Origin: VYFG01 sp965203365
Lineage (GTDB): Bacteria; Pseudomonadota; Gammaproteobacteria; Arenicellales; Poriferihabitantaceae
Reading direction: 5' to 3'
DNA length: 64,000 bases
Assembly (NCBI GenBank): GCA_965203365.1
Contig: OZ241878.1
Coordinates: 1,860,001-1,924,000, forward strand
In this document: one piece after another, positions 1 to 9,260 of the stretch
How positions within the stretch are numbered: position 1 is the stretch's first letter
How the letters are laid out: every line of letters starts with the position of its first letter
Position numbers and translations under genes: made by a program
Notes under the pieces: generated by a model
What the model was told of the DNA's origin: nothing
The model's input: only the letters and a program-made list of their open reading frames with translations
Database searches by the model: none

Positions 1-331
1 GGCTCTCGGGAGGCACATCAATCACCACATCGCCCAGAAGCCGCGCCTGACAGCCCAGCCTCCGAGTGGGGGGCGTATCCGGACTGAAATATTCCCGCTC
101 ACTGGAGGAGTGGGGACTCAGGTGGTCGGCCAGGGAGTGAATCCCCAACTTGGCGAACTCCCCCACACTCAGATCCACTTGACACCGGTCACAGATTCCA
201 CGCCCCCCGCACACCGTATCCAGATCGACTCCCAGCATCCGGGCGGCATCCAGGACCGATTTTCCATAGGGGATTTTTCCACGCTTTCCGGAAGGGGTAA
301 ACACCACTTGGATGGACTGTCCTTCACTCAT
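1..331 (-). CDS. 2Fe-2S / ASKHA-type activator of corrinoid protein (partial, 3' end off window)
   Basis: Only the first 110 residues are visible; the gene runs off the left edge. The N-terminus looks like a ferredoxin-type 2Fe-2S domain: a CGGRGICDRC cysteine cluster near residues 44-53 and a further Cys (RRLGCQ) near residue 94. This is the N-terminus expected of the RACo/DUF4445 family, whose C-terminal ASKHA ATPase domain would lie outside the window. Such proteins reductively reactivate the cobalt of corrinoid proteins after accidental oxidation. The four genes upstream on the same strand (methyltransferase, small accessory protein, DUF1638 and B12 protein) support this role. The ATG start at 329-331 is the only sensible one. 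The identity of the missing ATPase half is inferred. Confidence 0.75.
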   Translation of the reverse strand, partial: MSEGQSIQVVFTPSGKRGKIPYGKSVLDAARMLGVDLDTVCGGRGICDRCQVDLSVGEFAKLGIHSLADHLSPHSSSEREYFSPDTPPTRRLGCQARLLGDVVIDVPPES

Positions 332-554
332 CACCCAACTCGCCCCCTATCCATCAGAGCACCCCATGGCCGTGATGCCGCTCCCCTTCCCCCCTCGACC
401 TCGCACCATGATCCGTCGTGTGGATGCGGTCGATTCCACTCTCTTGTGGTCAGGTCCTGGTCGGCCATCATATGAAGTCTCAGACCGCCGGTATCGGGAT
501 GTCAGGCGAACACCGACCATGACCTGCAATGGAATGACGTCGCGGTCAAGCCAT

Positions 555-1460
555 TCAACCACGGCGACGGCGACGGACCCGCCTAGGGACAGCGGAAGAA
601 GCCTCGACGGGTGATGGGGGCTGACGATAACGCCGCAACCAACGAGCACAATTGTGATCGTGTCCCATGACGACATTGGCCGCCATGATCGCCTGTGTCA
701 CTTCCTCATGGAGCGGATTGGTAATGGCAGAGGTCATGCCGGCCCCGATGGCCATGCTGAGAAAGTGCGCATCCATGCCTTTTCGGTTCGGTATCCCGAA
801 ACTGAAGTTGGAGGCGCCACAGGTGGTATTGACCTTGAGTTCCTTCCGCAACCGGTTCACCAGATGGATGACCTGCTTGCCCGCACTGTTCACCGCCCCA
901 ACCGGCATCACCAGTGGATCCACCACAATATCACGGTAGGAAATACCATGGTCCGCGGCGCGTTCCACGATCTTCTTCGCCACCTCAAAACGCTCATCCG
1001 GATTTTCTGAAATCCCCGCCTCGTCATTGGAAATCGCCACGACCGCACAACCATATTTTTTCACCAGCGGCAGGACAGCCTCCAGTCTTTCATCCTCGCC
1101 GGTGACCGAATTGAGCAGGGGTTTACCCTGGTAGGCCTCGAGCCCGGCTTCCAGGGCGGCCACGATGGAAGAATCAATGGACAAGGGAACAGCAGTGATG
1201 GACTGCACCAGTTGGATCGCTTCCGCCAGAATGCGCGGCTCATCTGCCAGGGGAATACCGGCGTTGACATCCAGTACGGTGGCACCCGCTGCCACCTGAG
1301 CCAGTGCATCCGCCTCGACCCGGCTGTAATCTCCATGGCGCATTTCCTCTGCCAGCACCTTGCGCCCGGTCGGATTGATCCGCTCACCAATCACCACAAA
1401 AGGCTCGTCAAACCCGATCCTGACCTCGGCGGTTGCTGAACTGATAACGGTGTGTGTCAT
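555..1460 (-). CDS. Methyltetrahydrofolate:corrinoid methyltransferase (pterin-binding family)
   Basis: A 301-residue protein of the dihydropteroate synthase-like pterin-binding TIM-barrel family. Seen motifs are GERINPTGRK near the N-terminus, the LDVNAGIP strand, PLSIDSS, LLNSVTG and the TTCGASNFSFGIPNR loop typical of methyl-H4folate:cobalamin methyltransferases such as AcsE and MtgA-like enzymes. It should move a methyl group between a corrinoid protein and tetrahydrofolate in the cytoplasm. It lies in the corrinoid operon, 44 bp after the small accessory gene. The C-terminus ends in an arginine-rich tail. An upstream in-frame TTG two codons earlier is possible, but the ATG at 1460 is preferred. 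Confidence 0.85.
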   Translation of the reverse strand: MTHTVISSATAEVRIGFDEPFVVIGERINPTGRKVLAEEMRHGDYSRVEADALAQVAAGATVLDVNAGIPLADEPRILAEAIQLVQSITAVPLSIDSSIVAALEAGLEAYQGKPLLNSVTGEDERLEAVLPLVKKYGCAVVAISNDEAGISENPDERFEVAKKIVERAADHGISYRDIVVDPLVMPVGAVNSAGKQVIHLVNRLRKELKVNTTCGASNFSFGIPNRKGMDAHFLSMAIGAGMTSAITNPLHEEVTQAIMAANVVMGHDHNCARWLRRYRQPPSPVEASSAVPRRVRRRRRG

Positions 1461-1504
1461 CGACAAGACAATGATGGGTTTGTGTGTGTCGGCCGAACCG
1501 GGAA

Positions 1505-1807
1505 TCAGACCACCGGCTCTTTGCCTTCGTTCCGGACCAGCGATAAAAGCCGGTCTCGGTCATAGCGGGCTTCCAGGCACTCTGCCGCTTCCTGAACCAC
1601 AGTCTGAAGATCCTCTTCGCACGGAACACTGACCCGTCTCCATTGTTCCAAATAGGCATCTGTGCCCACCATCCCGGCCCGCATGGCCGCCTGGTCAATG
1701 GCTTCGGCAAAACGATCATCCAGTACGACCTTGGCCGTTTTGCGCCGTTGCTTTGCCATCACCTGGGCCGGGATATCGCGCCAGTACACCGTAATCAGAT
1801 CGGCCAT
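1505..1807 (-). CDS. 'Virulence factor' domain small protein of corrinoid operon
   Basis: A 100-residue soluble protein starting MADLITVYWRDIPAQVMA and followed by a KQRRKTAKVVLDDRFAEAI region. This matches the small family annotated as 'virulence factor' (Virulence_fact), which commonly sits with DUF1638 and methyl-H4folate:corrinoid methyltransferase genes. No catalytic motif is visible and the family name should not be taken literally. Its fixed place between DUF1638 and the methyltransferase suggests an accessory role in corrinoid methyl transfer, which is inference from neighbourhood. It has a clean ATG start and is 62 bp downstream of the DUF1638 gene. Confidence 0.7.
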   Translation of the reverse strand: MADLITVYWRDIPAQVMAKQRRKTAKVVLDDRFAEAIDQAAMRAGMVGTDAYLEQWRRVSVPCEEDLQTVVQEAAECLEARYDRDRLLSLVRNEGKEPVV

Positions 1808-1869
1808 CGAACTAGAGTCTTGAATGTCAGCACCGAGTGGGAAGGCAGACCGGATTCCCGGCCAGGAAA

Positions 1870-2502
1870 TCAGGCAGCACGCTTCGTCACACCCAATCGT
1901 ACTTTCAACGCGTGGGTCAATTCACCGTCGCCGGTCATGACCTTCTCAAACGTCAGGCCAAGAAAGTCCGCCGCTGCACGAGCACGTTTCTCAATCTCCG
2001 GGGCATCCAACTGCGCCAGAAGCACGAGCTTGCGGTAATGGCGGAAATAGACATCTCGCAACTCTGGGTGCCGGTCCAACCCGAGCCCTTGGATCATGAG
2101 GCGTTCAAAATGTCTTGCCAGAAAATCTGTCAGGTAGAATGTGCCCAGTTCCGCCTCATGCAGGCGTGAGAAAGTTTCGCGGCCAGCGAACATTTCGTAG
2201 CAGTGAGCACCCGGCAGACGTTCCACTCCTTCCTCCTTCAAAACCCGGTCGAGTTCTCCACCGGTACCGCAATCGGAATAAGCCACGAAAATCTCCTGAT
2301 ATTGCCCCTTGGTGCCATGGATCTTGTCCCTGACCGCCTCGGGGATCTTCTGTGGCTGATTATGTAATTCCGCCGGGAGGCACTGGAAGTCAAGATATTC
2401 CCATCCATTGGCATCCCGGACCCGGATCAGATCATGGGCCAAGGCCCCACAGGCAATCACTAGCACCCTGTCCACCCCACCACACCGCACAAAATCGATC
2501 AT
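1870..2502 (-). CDS. DUF1638 domain protein of corrinoid operon
   Basis: About 210 residues. The protein starts MIDFVRCGGVDRVLVIACGA and contains YSDCGTGGELDR and LPGAHCYEMFAG, cysteine- and histidine-containing blocks typical of DUF1638. The chosen ATG shares its A with the TGA stop of the upstream B12-protein gene (TGATG at 2500-2504), so translation is probably coupled. A longer in-frame reading would overlap the upstream gene and is rejected. DUF1638 proteins accompany corrinoid methyltransferases in methylotrophic archaea and in bacteria. Their biochemical role is not established as far as I know. Confidence 0.8.
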   Translation of the reverse strand: MIDFVRCGGVDRVLVIACGALAHDLIRVRDANGWEYLDFQCLPAELHNQPQKIPEAVRDKIHGTKGQYQEIFVAYSDCGTGGELDRVLKEEGVERLPGAHCYEMFAGRETFSRLHEAELGTFYLTDFLARHFERLMIQGLGLDRHPELRDVYFRHYRKLVLLAQLDAPEIEKRARAAADFLGLTFEKVMTGDGELTHALKVRLGVTKRAA

Positions 2503-3203
2503 CAGGCCGCCGCCCGCCGCTGAGCTACCAGCGTCTGGGCCGTTTCCACCGCCACGGCGGCATCCCGGCAATAGGCATCCGCCCCCACCGCCTTGCCAAA
2601 TTCCTCATTCAGCGGCGCACCACCAACCAGAACAATATAGTCATCCCTGATACCCTTTTCCACCAGCGTGTCAATCACCACTTTCATATAGGGCATGGTG
2701 GTGGTCAGCAAGGCGGACATGCCCAGAATATCCGGTTGGTGCTCCTCGATAGCTTGCAGATAGTTTTCCACCGGATTGTCGATGCCGAGATCAATGACTT
2801 CAAACCCGGCCCCTTCCATCATCATGGCCACCAGATTCTTGCCGATATCATGGATGTCACCCTTGACAGTTCCGACCACCATTTTACCAATGGGCTTGGC
2901 TCCGGTTTCGGCCAGTAATGGCCGCAGCACGCCCATCCCCCCCTTCATGGCATTGGCGGACATCAGCACTTCCGGCACGAACAATATCCCATCTCGAAAA
3001 TCAATCCCGACAATGCGCATCCCTTCCACCAAAGCTTCCTCCAACACCCTGGTCGCCGACCAACCGCGCTCCAACAGGATATTGGTGCCCTCGATGATCT
3101 CTTCACGCAACCCATCATAAAGATCATCATGCATCTGCTCCACCAGTTCATCGTCCGGAAGACTGGCCAGATCAATATCGTCTTCGTAGGTTTCGTCAGA
3201 CAT
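2502..3203 (-). CDS. Corrinoid (B12)-binding methyl carrier protein, MtbC-like
   Basis: About 233 residues. An N-terminal helical cap (B12-binding_2 type, residues ~15-95) is followed by a Rossmann-like cobalamin domain. The key motif GDIHDIGKNLV carries the DxHxxG histidine that serves as lower ligand to cobalt. MSALLTTTM and VLVGGAPLN are the usual later motifs. The protein shuttles methyl groups between a substrate-specific methyltransferase and the methyl-H4folate enzyme encoded downstream. The start is placed at the ATG at 3203 (MSDETYEDD), where family similarity begins; a GTG 20 codons upstream also exists. It appears to be first in the operon. No substrate-side methyltransferase is visible in the window. 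Confidence 0.88.
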   Translation of the reverse strand: MSDETYEDDIDLASLPDDELVEQMHDDLYDGLREEIIEGTNILLERGWSATRVLEEALVEGMRIVGIDFRDGILFVPEVLMSANAMKGGMGVLRPLLAETGAKPIGKMVVGTVKGDIHDIGKNLVAMMMEGAGFEVIDLGIDNPVENYLQAIEEHQPDILGMSALLTTTMPYMKVVIDTLVEKGIRDDYIVLVGGAPLNEEFGKAVGADAYCRDAAVAVETAQTLVAQRRAAA

Positions 3204-3921
3204 GGGCAGGAGAGAGTTGGGTTGATGAGGCCAGTGGTATATCGACAAGACACGATTATCCACTTCGGTTGCCTATTTTATGCCAACTCCAACATGCAAA
3301 AAACTGCCTGCTTGCGACAATTTCAGGAGCAACCTGTGCGTAAGCAAACAAATCTCGGTTCTGTCCAAACTTCAGGGATTCAGAAATCCGTGATTACTTC
3401 TGGTCCGACTGGGGACAGCGGTCCCAAGCATCCGTTGCTCTTACCCTATCATCGCCCTTGGGGTGGATGATGGATGCTCAAAGCGTTTGACGCACGACCT
3501 GTCGGGCTTGGAGGGCTGCGATACTTTCCCGGGAATTTGGCGCCCATCATCGGATGTTAAACCTCTTGAGTGTGACGTATAAGCGATGGAAAATGAAATA
3601 TGATTGTGGGAAATCGGTGAAAATGGCACCTATTTCACCCCCCGAAATGCTATGATCTGGCTGGCTGTGGTAGTGGGTGACTGTGACTCTTTGCAGAGTT
3701 GGCCGACATCGAAACTGAAAGAAAATCTCACGGCGCAATTCCGTCAACTCATGCTCTGGAATGGCTCAAGCACGAACATTACAGGGCATGACTCTTGTCC
3801 GGATTTGATTCAATATGGGGAAGGTCGCAGCACCCGAATTCGGGATATTTGAGTGTGTCCGTTGTAGTCGGAATCGGGCAATGACCTGTGATTGGATTGA
3901 CGTACGGGGCAGGCGCTAGCG
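3204..3921. other. Intergenic region between corrinoid operon and Hachiman genes
   Basis: About 700 bases separate the divergently oriented corrinoid operon and hamA. No supported gene, RNA or repeat is seen. The region must contain the promoters of both units, but no convincing -35/-10 pair was found. Confidence 0.5.
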
Positions 3922-4716
3922 ATGGTGGGCGCAGGAGTGGTTCTTTATCGTCTGGGCGTGGCACCGTGTTCTGGATTGGGACTGCAATGGTCCGACAACG
4001 AACTAAGCACCGCAATGGATGACCGGGTGGCGGAAGTGCTGTTCGACGACGAAGGCAAGGCGAATATTGAGGACATTCTCGCGAGTCTGGCGGAGACGGA
4101 CTTCACCCAGGAAAGATTGCGGCGCATTCTCAAGGATCCTCGCCGGATTGAAGACTGGCGGGTAGGCGAAGCGATTGCGGAGGTCTACCTCACAGACCAC
4201 CGATCGTGCAGTTTCCCTTGGCCGGATGGGCGGGACGAGAGGAAGAGTGGCTCCAGCCTGCCCGGGGCGGATCTGGTCGGATTCGGGACCGACAACAATG
4301 GCGATTGCCTGGTATTTGGCGAGGTGAAGATCTCGAGCGAACAGCGCTATCCCCCCGGCGTGATGTACGGCCGCACCGGATGGAAGCAGCAATTGGAAGA
4401 TCTGCGCGACGAGGAAGCCATCCGCGACGGTCTTGTAAAGTATCTCGGTCACCGGGCTGGGGCTGCCCCATGGCGAGCGCGTTTCGAGAGGGCAGCCAGC
4501 AGGTATCTGCGAAACACATCCGATATTCATCTCTACGGATGCCTTATTCGGGATGTGAAACCCCACCAGAATGACTTGCGGGAGCGGGTCGACAGCCTCG
4601 CCGACGCCTGTCCCAAGGGCACATGCATTGAAATGCTGGCACTCTACCTGCCGCGGAAAAGTCTGGACGGGATTGGAGAGGCGATGGTTTCATGGCGAAC
4701 CGGGAGGGAGCGGTGA
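3922..4716 (+). CDS. hamA: HamA-like DUF1837 nuclease (Hachiman system)
   Basis: A 264-residue protein with a PD-(D/E)xK-like nuclease signature: GAD at residues 115-117 followed by FGEVK with E134 and K136. This fits HamA (DUF1837), the effector nuclease of the Hachiman anti-phage system. The next gene is a large DEAH helicase in the same orientation, overlapping by 4 bp, which is the HamA-HamB order. Known Hachiman works by HamA-HamB sensing DNA damage and then degrading DNA. The start is uncertain: the ATG at 3922 is used, but an ATG at 4015 (MDDRVAEVL) would give 233 residues and may be closer to the domain boundary. The assignment rests on motifs and gene order, not on a search. Confidence 0.75.
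   Translation: MVGAGVVLYRLGVAPCSGLGLQWSDNELSTAMDDRVAEVLFDDEGKANIEDILASLAETDFTQERLRRILKDPRRIEDWRVGEAIAEVYLTDHRSCSFPWPDGRDERKSGSSLPGADLVGFGTDNNGDCLVFGEVKISSEQRYPPGVMYGRTGWKQQLEDLRDEEAIRDGLVKYLGHRAGAAPWRARFERAASRYLRNTSDIHLYGCLIRDVKPHQNDLRERVDSLADACPKGTCIEMLALYLPRKSLDGIGEAMVSWRTGRER
4703..4707 (+). promoter_or_regulatory. Shine-Dalgarno deciding hamB start
   Basis: GGAGG at 4703-4707 lies 5 bases before a GTG at 4713 that overlaps the hamA stop as GTGA. This favours GTG 4713 over the in-frame ATG at 4692, and suggests translational coupling of the two subunits. Confidence 0.55.
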
Positions 4717-7700
4717 GCCTGTCCAGCAAGGCATTGAAGGCACTCAACGAGCATTGGGCCGTTTCCGCCATCGGGACGCAGGGGCTGACACGTACAGGCG
4801 ATCTCGTCAACCAACGTTTGGCGCAGCATGCGGTCGGCAAGCAGATCAGTTTCTCGTTCGAAGAGGACCGGGAGGACACACCGCTCTTGGAAAGGGCGGC
4901 GCTGGCTTTCGAGCTGGCGGCCATTGAAGGCCTGGATGAACTGAGCCGTCCGGCTGGAGACAAACAGCAACTCCGGGATCAAGCGATTGCCGCTTCGTTC
5001 CGGGCATTCGACATCCGCAGGCTCCTTCCTGTTCCGGTGAAGACGCAGGACCGTCTGTTCTTCGTGCTTCAACTCTCTACGGTCGCGTATTGCGGTGACC
5101 GCTGGTCAGATCTACGGCGCTGGTATCGGGAGCAGGGAGAGGCATTGAGGGTCCCGAGCGTCGCGACGACCGAATGGGACCGCAGGGTCCTTTACCGACT
5201 GTTCGACTGCTGGATCAGGTTGTTCCGCAAGCAAGGATGGGATGATCTGGATCGGGTTCGAGAGATCATCGCGGGCTTGCGCCAAGACCAGGAGGTTCAT
5301 GAGGCAAATCGTCTGCAAAATGATTCGGGGACGATAGACCGAGCCATCGTCTTTCGGCTGGTGGCACTTTACCACTGGGCGAAAGCCACGGAGACGCTGG
5401 CAAGGTACATGCTCCAAGGGGAGCCGAGCGACCCGTTCGGAACTCTGGACAAGCATTTCGAGGCGGGAATCCTCGCGGCGACCGCTTCTGGGGATGCGCA
5501 GCATGAGATGATGCTCAGATGGCTGCACGCGACGGCGCGCGTGATGGTGACGAATTCGCTGTGGTGGACGACGCGAGCGGTCAACTCGCGAACCACGGAC
5601 TTCGTGCACTCCTTGACGCATCGGGAACACCAGGCGATGTTCGAGCTGTTACCACCACAGCGTGCCGCGCTACTTGAACAGGGTCTGCTCGACCAAGCGA
5701 AGACCGCGATCGTCGTCGACATGCCCACCTCGGGCGGCAAGACACTGCTGGCCCAGTTCCGCATCTTACAGGCGTTGAATCAGTTCCAGGCAGATCACGG
5801 ATGGGTGGTCTATGTCGCACCAACCCGTGCGCTATCGGCACAGATTACCCGACGCCTACGAGTCGACTTCGAGCCGATTGGCCTACGAGTCGAACAACTG
5901 ACCGCGGCCATTGAGGTGGACACGTTCGAGGAGGAAATCCTCACCAATAGGGACGTGCCGTTCGATATTCTCATCGCGACCCCAGAGAAGCTGTCGCTGG
6001 TGATCCGCAACAAGAAGGTGGAGCGTCCACTCGCGCTGGTCGTGATGGACGAAGCCCACAACCTAGAATCAGAGGGGCGGGGCTTACGAATCGAATTGCT
6101 GTTGGCGACGGTCAAGCGAGACTGCCCGCAGGCAAACTTCCTTTTGCTGATGCCCTACGTGGAAGGCACGGAATCCGTGGCACGGTGGCTGGCGCAGGAC
6201 ATCAATGCCGGCAAGGCGATCAGTCTGGGTACAGTTCCATGGAAACCCAACGAACGGATCATCGGTCTCTATCGTGCGGTGGCCAACGATAGTGAACGCG
6301 GCGGCTGGCACCTCGACTTCGAAACACTGACCACGACAAAAAAGGCCATGCCACTTCACGGAACGCATCGTGTGGGCGGCGTAAAACCTATTGGTGTGCC
6401 GAAAAGCCGGGTACTGACGAAGGGCGTTCAGAAGGGGCTTGGACTTCAAACAGCGGCCATCGGGGCCGTCATGTCGGCGCGGGGCACAAGTGTTGCTGTG
6501 GCCAACAGCATTCCCACGGTCTGGACGATGGCAACCGAAGCCGCACGGAGTCTTCCGAGGATGAATGAGGTACCGCCCGACATCAGACTGATCCAGGACT
6601 TTCTGCACACTGAAATCAGTGCTGCATTCCCATTGATCGGCCTGCTGGAGCGGGGTATTGGGGTACACCATGCCGGGCTGTCCGACGATGTCCGGGCGCT
6701 CATGGAATGGCTCGCAGAGACCGGCAGCCTCCGGATGCTCTGTGCAACATCGACGATTGCGCAAGGCATCAACTTCCCGGTGTCTTCGGTCTTCCTGGCC
6801 TCACGATTTGTGCCGCAGGGCACCAGTTCGATGGAAATTGGGGCACGGGAGTTCTGGAATCTGGCAGGTCGTGCGGGCCGCATTGGTCACGACAGTGTCG
6901 GTGTAGTGGGTCTGTCCGAAGGGACAGACCGCGATGCGATGATGGCGTTTGTGAGTCGCAATACCGGCGCATTGGCATCCCGCCTTGTAACGCTCGTCGA
7001 CGAACTTGCCGCCCAAGGGGCTCTGGCGCAACTGTCGGAGGTTCTTTGGAAAGATCAGTGGGTGGATTTTCGCTGCTATATCGCCCATCTTTGGGCGGAG
7101 AAGAGGAATTTGGATGCGGTACTGGCGGACTCTGATCAACTTCTGAGGCAGACATACGGATACACCTTGATGCGAAATGATCCGGAGCAAAGGCATAAGG
7201 CGGATGCTCTCTTGGAAGCGACGCAGCGCTATGTGCGCGAACACGCCACCATGCTCAAAGGAACCGCGGGACTCGCGGATGCCACCGGGTTCTCGCCGGA
7301 AGGTGTCCGAGCAGCAATGAGTGGCATGCACAACCTGGAAAGTCCGCTGACAGCCGCTGACTGGGTGCCGGAGAGCCTGTTCGGCCACGGCGGTAGAATG
7401 GCCGACCTGTTCGGTATCATGTTGAAGGTGCCACAACTTAAGCACGACCTGATCGAGTTGGTTGGTAACGGTTTTGACCAAAGCCGGATCTCGGAGATTA
7501 CCAATGATTGGGTGCATGGCAAGAGTCTTCGAGCGATCGCGGGCAAGTATTTCAGTCGCGAGACAGATGACGAGGCGGGCACCACTGCGCTGACGAGTGC
7601 ATGCAGAGCTATTTATCGTACGATCGTCAACAGTGGAACCTGGGGGGTGTCGGCTCTCAGCCGACTGGGGATCGATTTTGAGAAGCTATCCGAAGCGGAA

Positions 7701-7979
7701 AAACGTCAGATCAATGTGCTTCCCGCCATGATTTATCATGGTGTCAGCAGCGAGGAAGCGGTGCTCATGCGGATGAACTCCGTACCGCGCAGCGCGGCCG
7801 AGGCACTGGGCAGTTGGTACCGGAAGTTGAATAGAAGTCGGTATTCGGTGGGTAAGGCGCGGCACTTCCTGCGGAAACTTGATGCCGATGACTGGGAAGA
7901 GGTGAGGCCGGAGGGATCGGCGTTGTCAGGGATCGGGTACAAACGAGTCTGGGAAGTTCTTTCGGGAGAGACCAGTTGA
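4713..7979 (+). CDS. hamB: HamB-like superfamily 2 DEAH helicase (Hachiman system)
   Basis: About 1088 residues. Helicase motifs: Walker A TSGGKT (~residue 340), motif Ia APTRALSAQ, ATPEKLSL, DEAH box VVMDEAHNLE (~446), TSTIAQGINFPVSS and motif VI RAGRIG (~720). A ~300-residue N-terminal extension and a helical C-terminal domain flank the two RecA folds, as in Ski2-like helicases and HamB. In Hachiman, HamB holds the HamA nuclease inactive and releases it when it encounters damaged or aberrant DNA. An alternative start at ATG 4692 would add seven residues. Other helicase-nuclease defence pairs exist, so the Hachiman label depends on the DUF1837 call for the partner. Confidence 0.82.
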   Translation: MSLSSKALKALNEHWAVSAIGTQGLTRTGDLVNQRLAQHAVGKQISFSFEEDREDTPLLERAALAFELAAIEGLDELSRPAGDKQQLRDQAIAASFRAFDIRRLLPVPVKTQDRLFFVLQLSTVAYCGDRWSDLRRWYREQGEALRVPSVATTEWDRRVLYRLFDCWIRLFRKQGWDDLDRVREIIAGLRQDQEVHEANRLQNDSGTIDRAIVFRLVALYHWAKATETLARYMLQGEPSDPFGTLDKHFEAGILAATASGDAQHEMMLRWLHATARVMVTNSLWWTTRAVNSRTTDFVHSLTHREHQAMFELLPPQRAALLEQGLLDQAKTAIVVDMPTSGGKTLLAQFRILQALNQFQADHGWVVYVAPTRALSAQITRRLRVDFEPIGLRVEQLTAAIEVDTFEEEILTNRDVPFDILIATPEKLSLVIRNKKVERPLALVVMDEAHNLESEGRGLRIELLLATVKRDCPQANFLLLMPYVEGTESVARWLAQDINAGKAISLGTVPWKPNERIIGLYRAVANDSERGGWHLDFETLTTTKKAMPLHGTHRVGGVKPIGVPKSRVLTKGVQKGLGLQTAAIGAVMSARGTSVAVANSIPTVWTMATEAARSLPRMNEVPPDIRLIQDFLHTEISAAFPLIGLLERGIGVHHAGLSDDVRALMEWLAETGSLRMLCATSTIAQGINFPVSSVFLASRFVPQGTSSMEIGAREFWNLAGRAGRIGHDSVGVVGLSEGTDRDAMMAFVSRNTGALASRLVTLVDELAAQGALAQLSEVLWKDQWVDFRCYIAHLWAEKRNLDAVLADSDQLLRQTYGYTLMRNDPEQRHKADALLEATQRYVREHATMLKGTAGLADATGFSPEGVRAAMSGMHNLESPLTAADWVPESLFGHGGRMADLFGIMLKVPQLKHDLIELVGNGFDQSRISEITNDWVHGKSLRAIAGKYFSRETDDEAGTTALTSACRAIYRTIVNSGTWGVSALSRLGIDFEKLSEAEKRQINVLPAMIYHGVSSEEAVLMRMNSVPRSAAEALGSWYRKLNRSRYSVGKARHFLRKLDADDWEEVRPEGSALSGIGYKRVWEVLSGETS

Positions 7980-8518
7980 GAATAGGCGAATGGTCAATCG
8001 ACCCGCTATAGACTGGATTGATCGTGAACGAGTCGCCTGTTCGGTGGTCGGCATGAACGCAAAGGGACTTCTTATGTTGGGGCCTTGGTTGTAGCCCAAA
8101 CCATATGAAGTCGTGCTCGGAGTGCGCACTGCGTTAATTCAGAACAAGTCATTGAAAATCAAAATTTTTTACTGCCCCTAGGGACACCGGTGATCGGAAG
8201 ATCAAGACCTCACGGGTGGACATGCCTCACTCTGGATCTGGAATTTCTTATTCATTGAGTCAATGCCCTTGCACGGGCGGACGCACCGACCCTTTTGTGG
8301 CATCAGCCCAGGATCCCCCAGCCAGATGCCACCCGTCCCACCCGTAAAACCTGCAGTGTACAACGATGTACCCGAACGAAACAGGGCCCTCATCTTTTCA
8401 GTATCTACATCGGTTGTCGACTGACGTCCGACACTGACCAAGACCCGCGCAAGACCCAGGGGTTGGCCCGGGTAGGCCGATCCGGGGATAATACCCACCC
8501 ACCATCATTCTTGGAATC
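7980..8518. other. Intergenic region after hamB
   Basis: About 540 bases without a credible gene. Short reading frames here lack family resemblance. No clear terminator or riboswitch was recognised. Confidence 0.45.
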
Positions 8519-9202
8519 TTGCAAAACCCTCGCCTGCCGTTCGTCTACTGGTTGGTTCTTTTTCACATTGGAATCATCGCGCTGGCGAACTACACGGTGC
8601 AGTTTACCGGCACCATCTTCGGATACCCCTTCACCTGGGCGATGTTCGTGTTCCCCTTGGTCATCTTGGCAACGGATTTGACCGTCAGGCTGCTCGACCA
8701 GCGAATCGCCAGACGCATTGTCGGCTACGCCTATATTCCGGCCATTGTGGTCAGCGCCTGGCTAGCCGACTGGCGGATCGGGATGGCCAGTGGAACGGCG
8801 TACCTCACCGGACAGATTCTGGACATCCATGTATTCCAGAAAATCCGGGTACGCTTCAGTGCGTGGTGGGCCGCGCCAGCGGCTTCCACCTTCTTCGCCA
8901 ACATTATCGATACTTATGTGTTCTTTGCAGCGGCCTTCGTTCGCTCCAGCGATCCCTTCATGGCGATGCACTGGCCAGAAGTGGCCACAGTGGATCTCGC
9001 CTTCAAGATCCTGGTCTCCTTGATCGTATTCCTGCCGATGTATGGGGCACTGCTGGCCATTCTTCAGCATCAATTGGACGTGGGCCGACTCCATGCATCC
9101 TTCGAACACCCTGAATCCAGTGAGCAACCCCGTGAGACATCCCCTGTCGTACGCAAAACACCCACAGGGTGTCTTCCAGGCAGGGAACCAGGACGGCGGT
9201 GA
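8519..9202 (+). CDS. yhhQ: Queuosine precursor transporter (YhhQ/DUF165 family)
   Basis: A 227-residue membrane protein. Hydrophobic segments begin right after the start, and FPLVILATDLTVRLLD followed by SGTAYLTGQILDIHVF are hallmarks of the DUF165/YhhQ vitamin-transporter-like family. It imports 7-cyano- or 7-aminomethyl-7-deazaguanine for tRNA queuosine synthesis. About six membrane helices are visible. A hydrophilic C-terminal tail of about 40 residues (after residue ~185) is longer than usual. The start is a TTG at 8519 giving MQNPRLPFVYWLVLF; no in-frame ATG would retain the first helix. No other queuosine gene is in the window. Confidence 0.85.
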   Translation: MQNPRLPFVYWLVLFHIGIIALANYTVQFTGTIFGYPFTWAMFVFPLVILATDLTVRLLDQRIARRIVGYAYIPAIVVSAWLADWRIGMASGTAYLTGQILDIHVFQKIRVRFSAWWAAPAASTFFANIIDTYVFFAAAFVRSSDPFMAMHWPEVATVDLAFKILVSLIVFLPMYGALLAILQHQLDVGRLHASFEHPESSEQPRETSPVVRKTPTGCLPGREPGRR

Positions 9203-9260
9203 AGTGCCACCATTGAGACAAAACCCGGCAATACCGGACGAGCGCTCTTTGAAGATGGCA

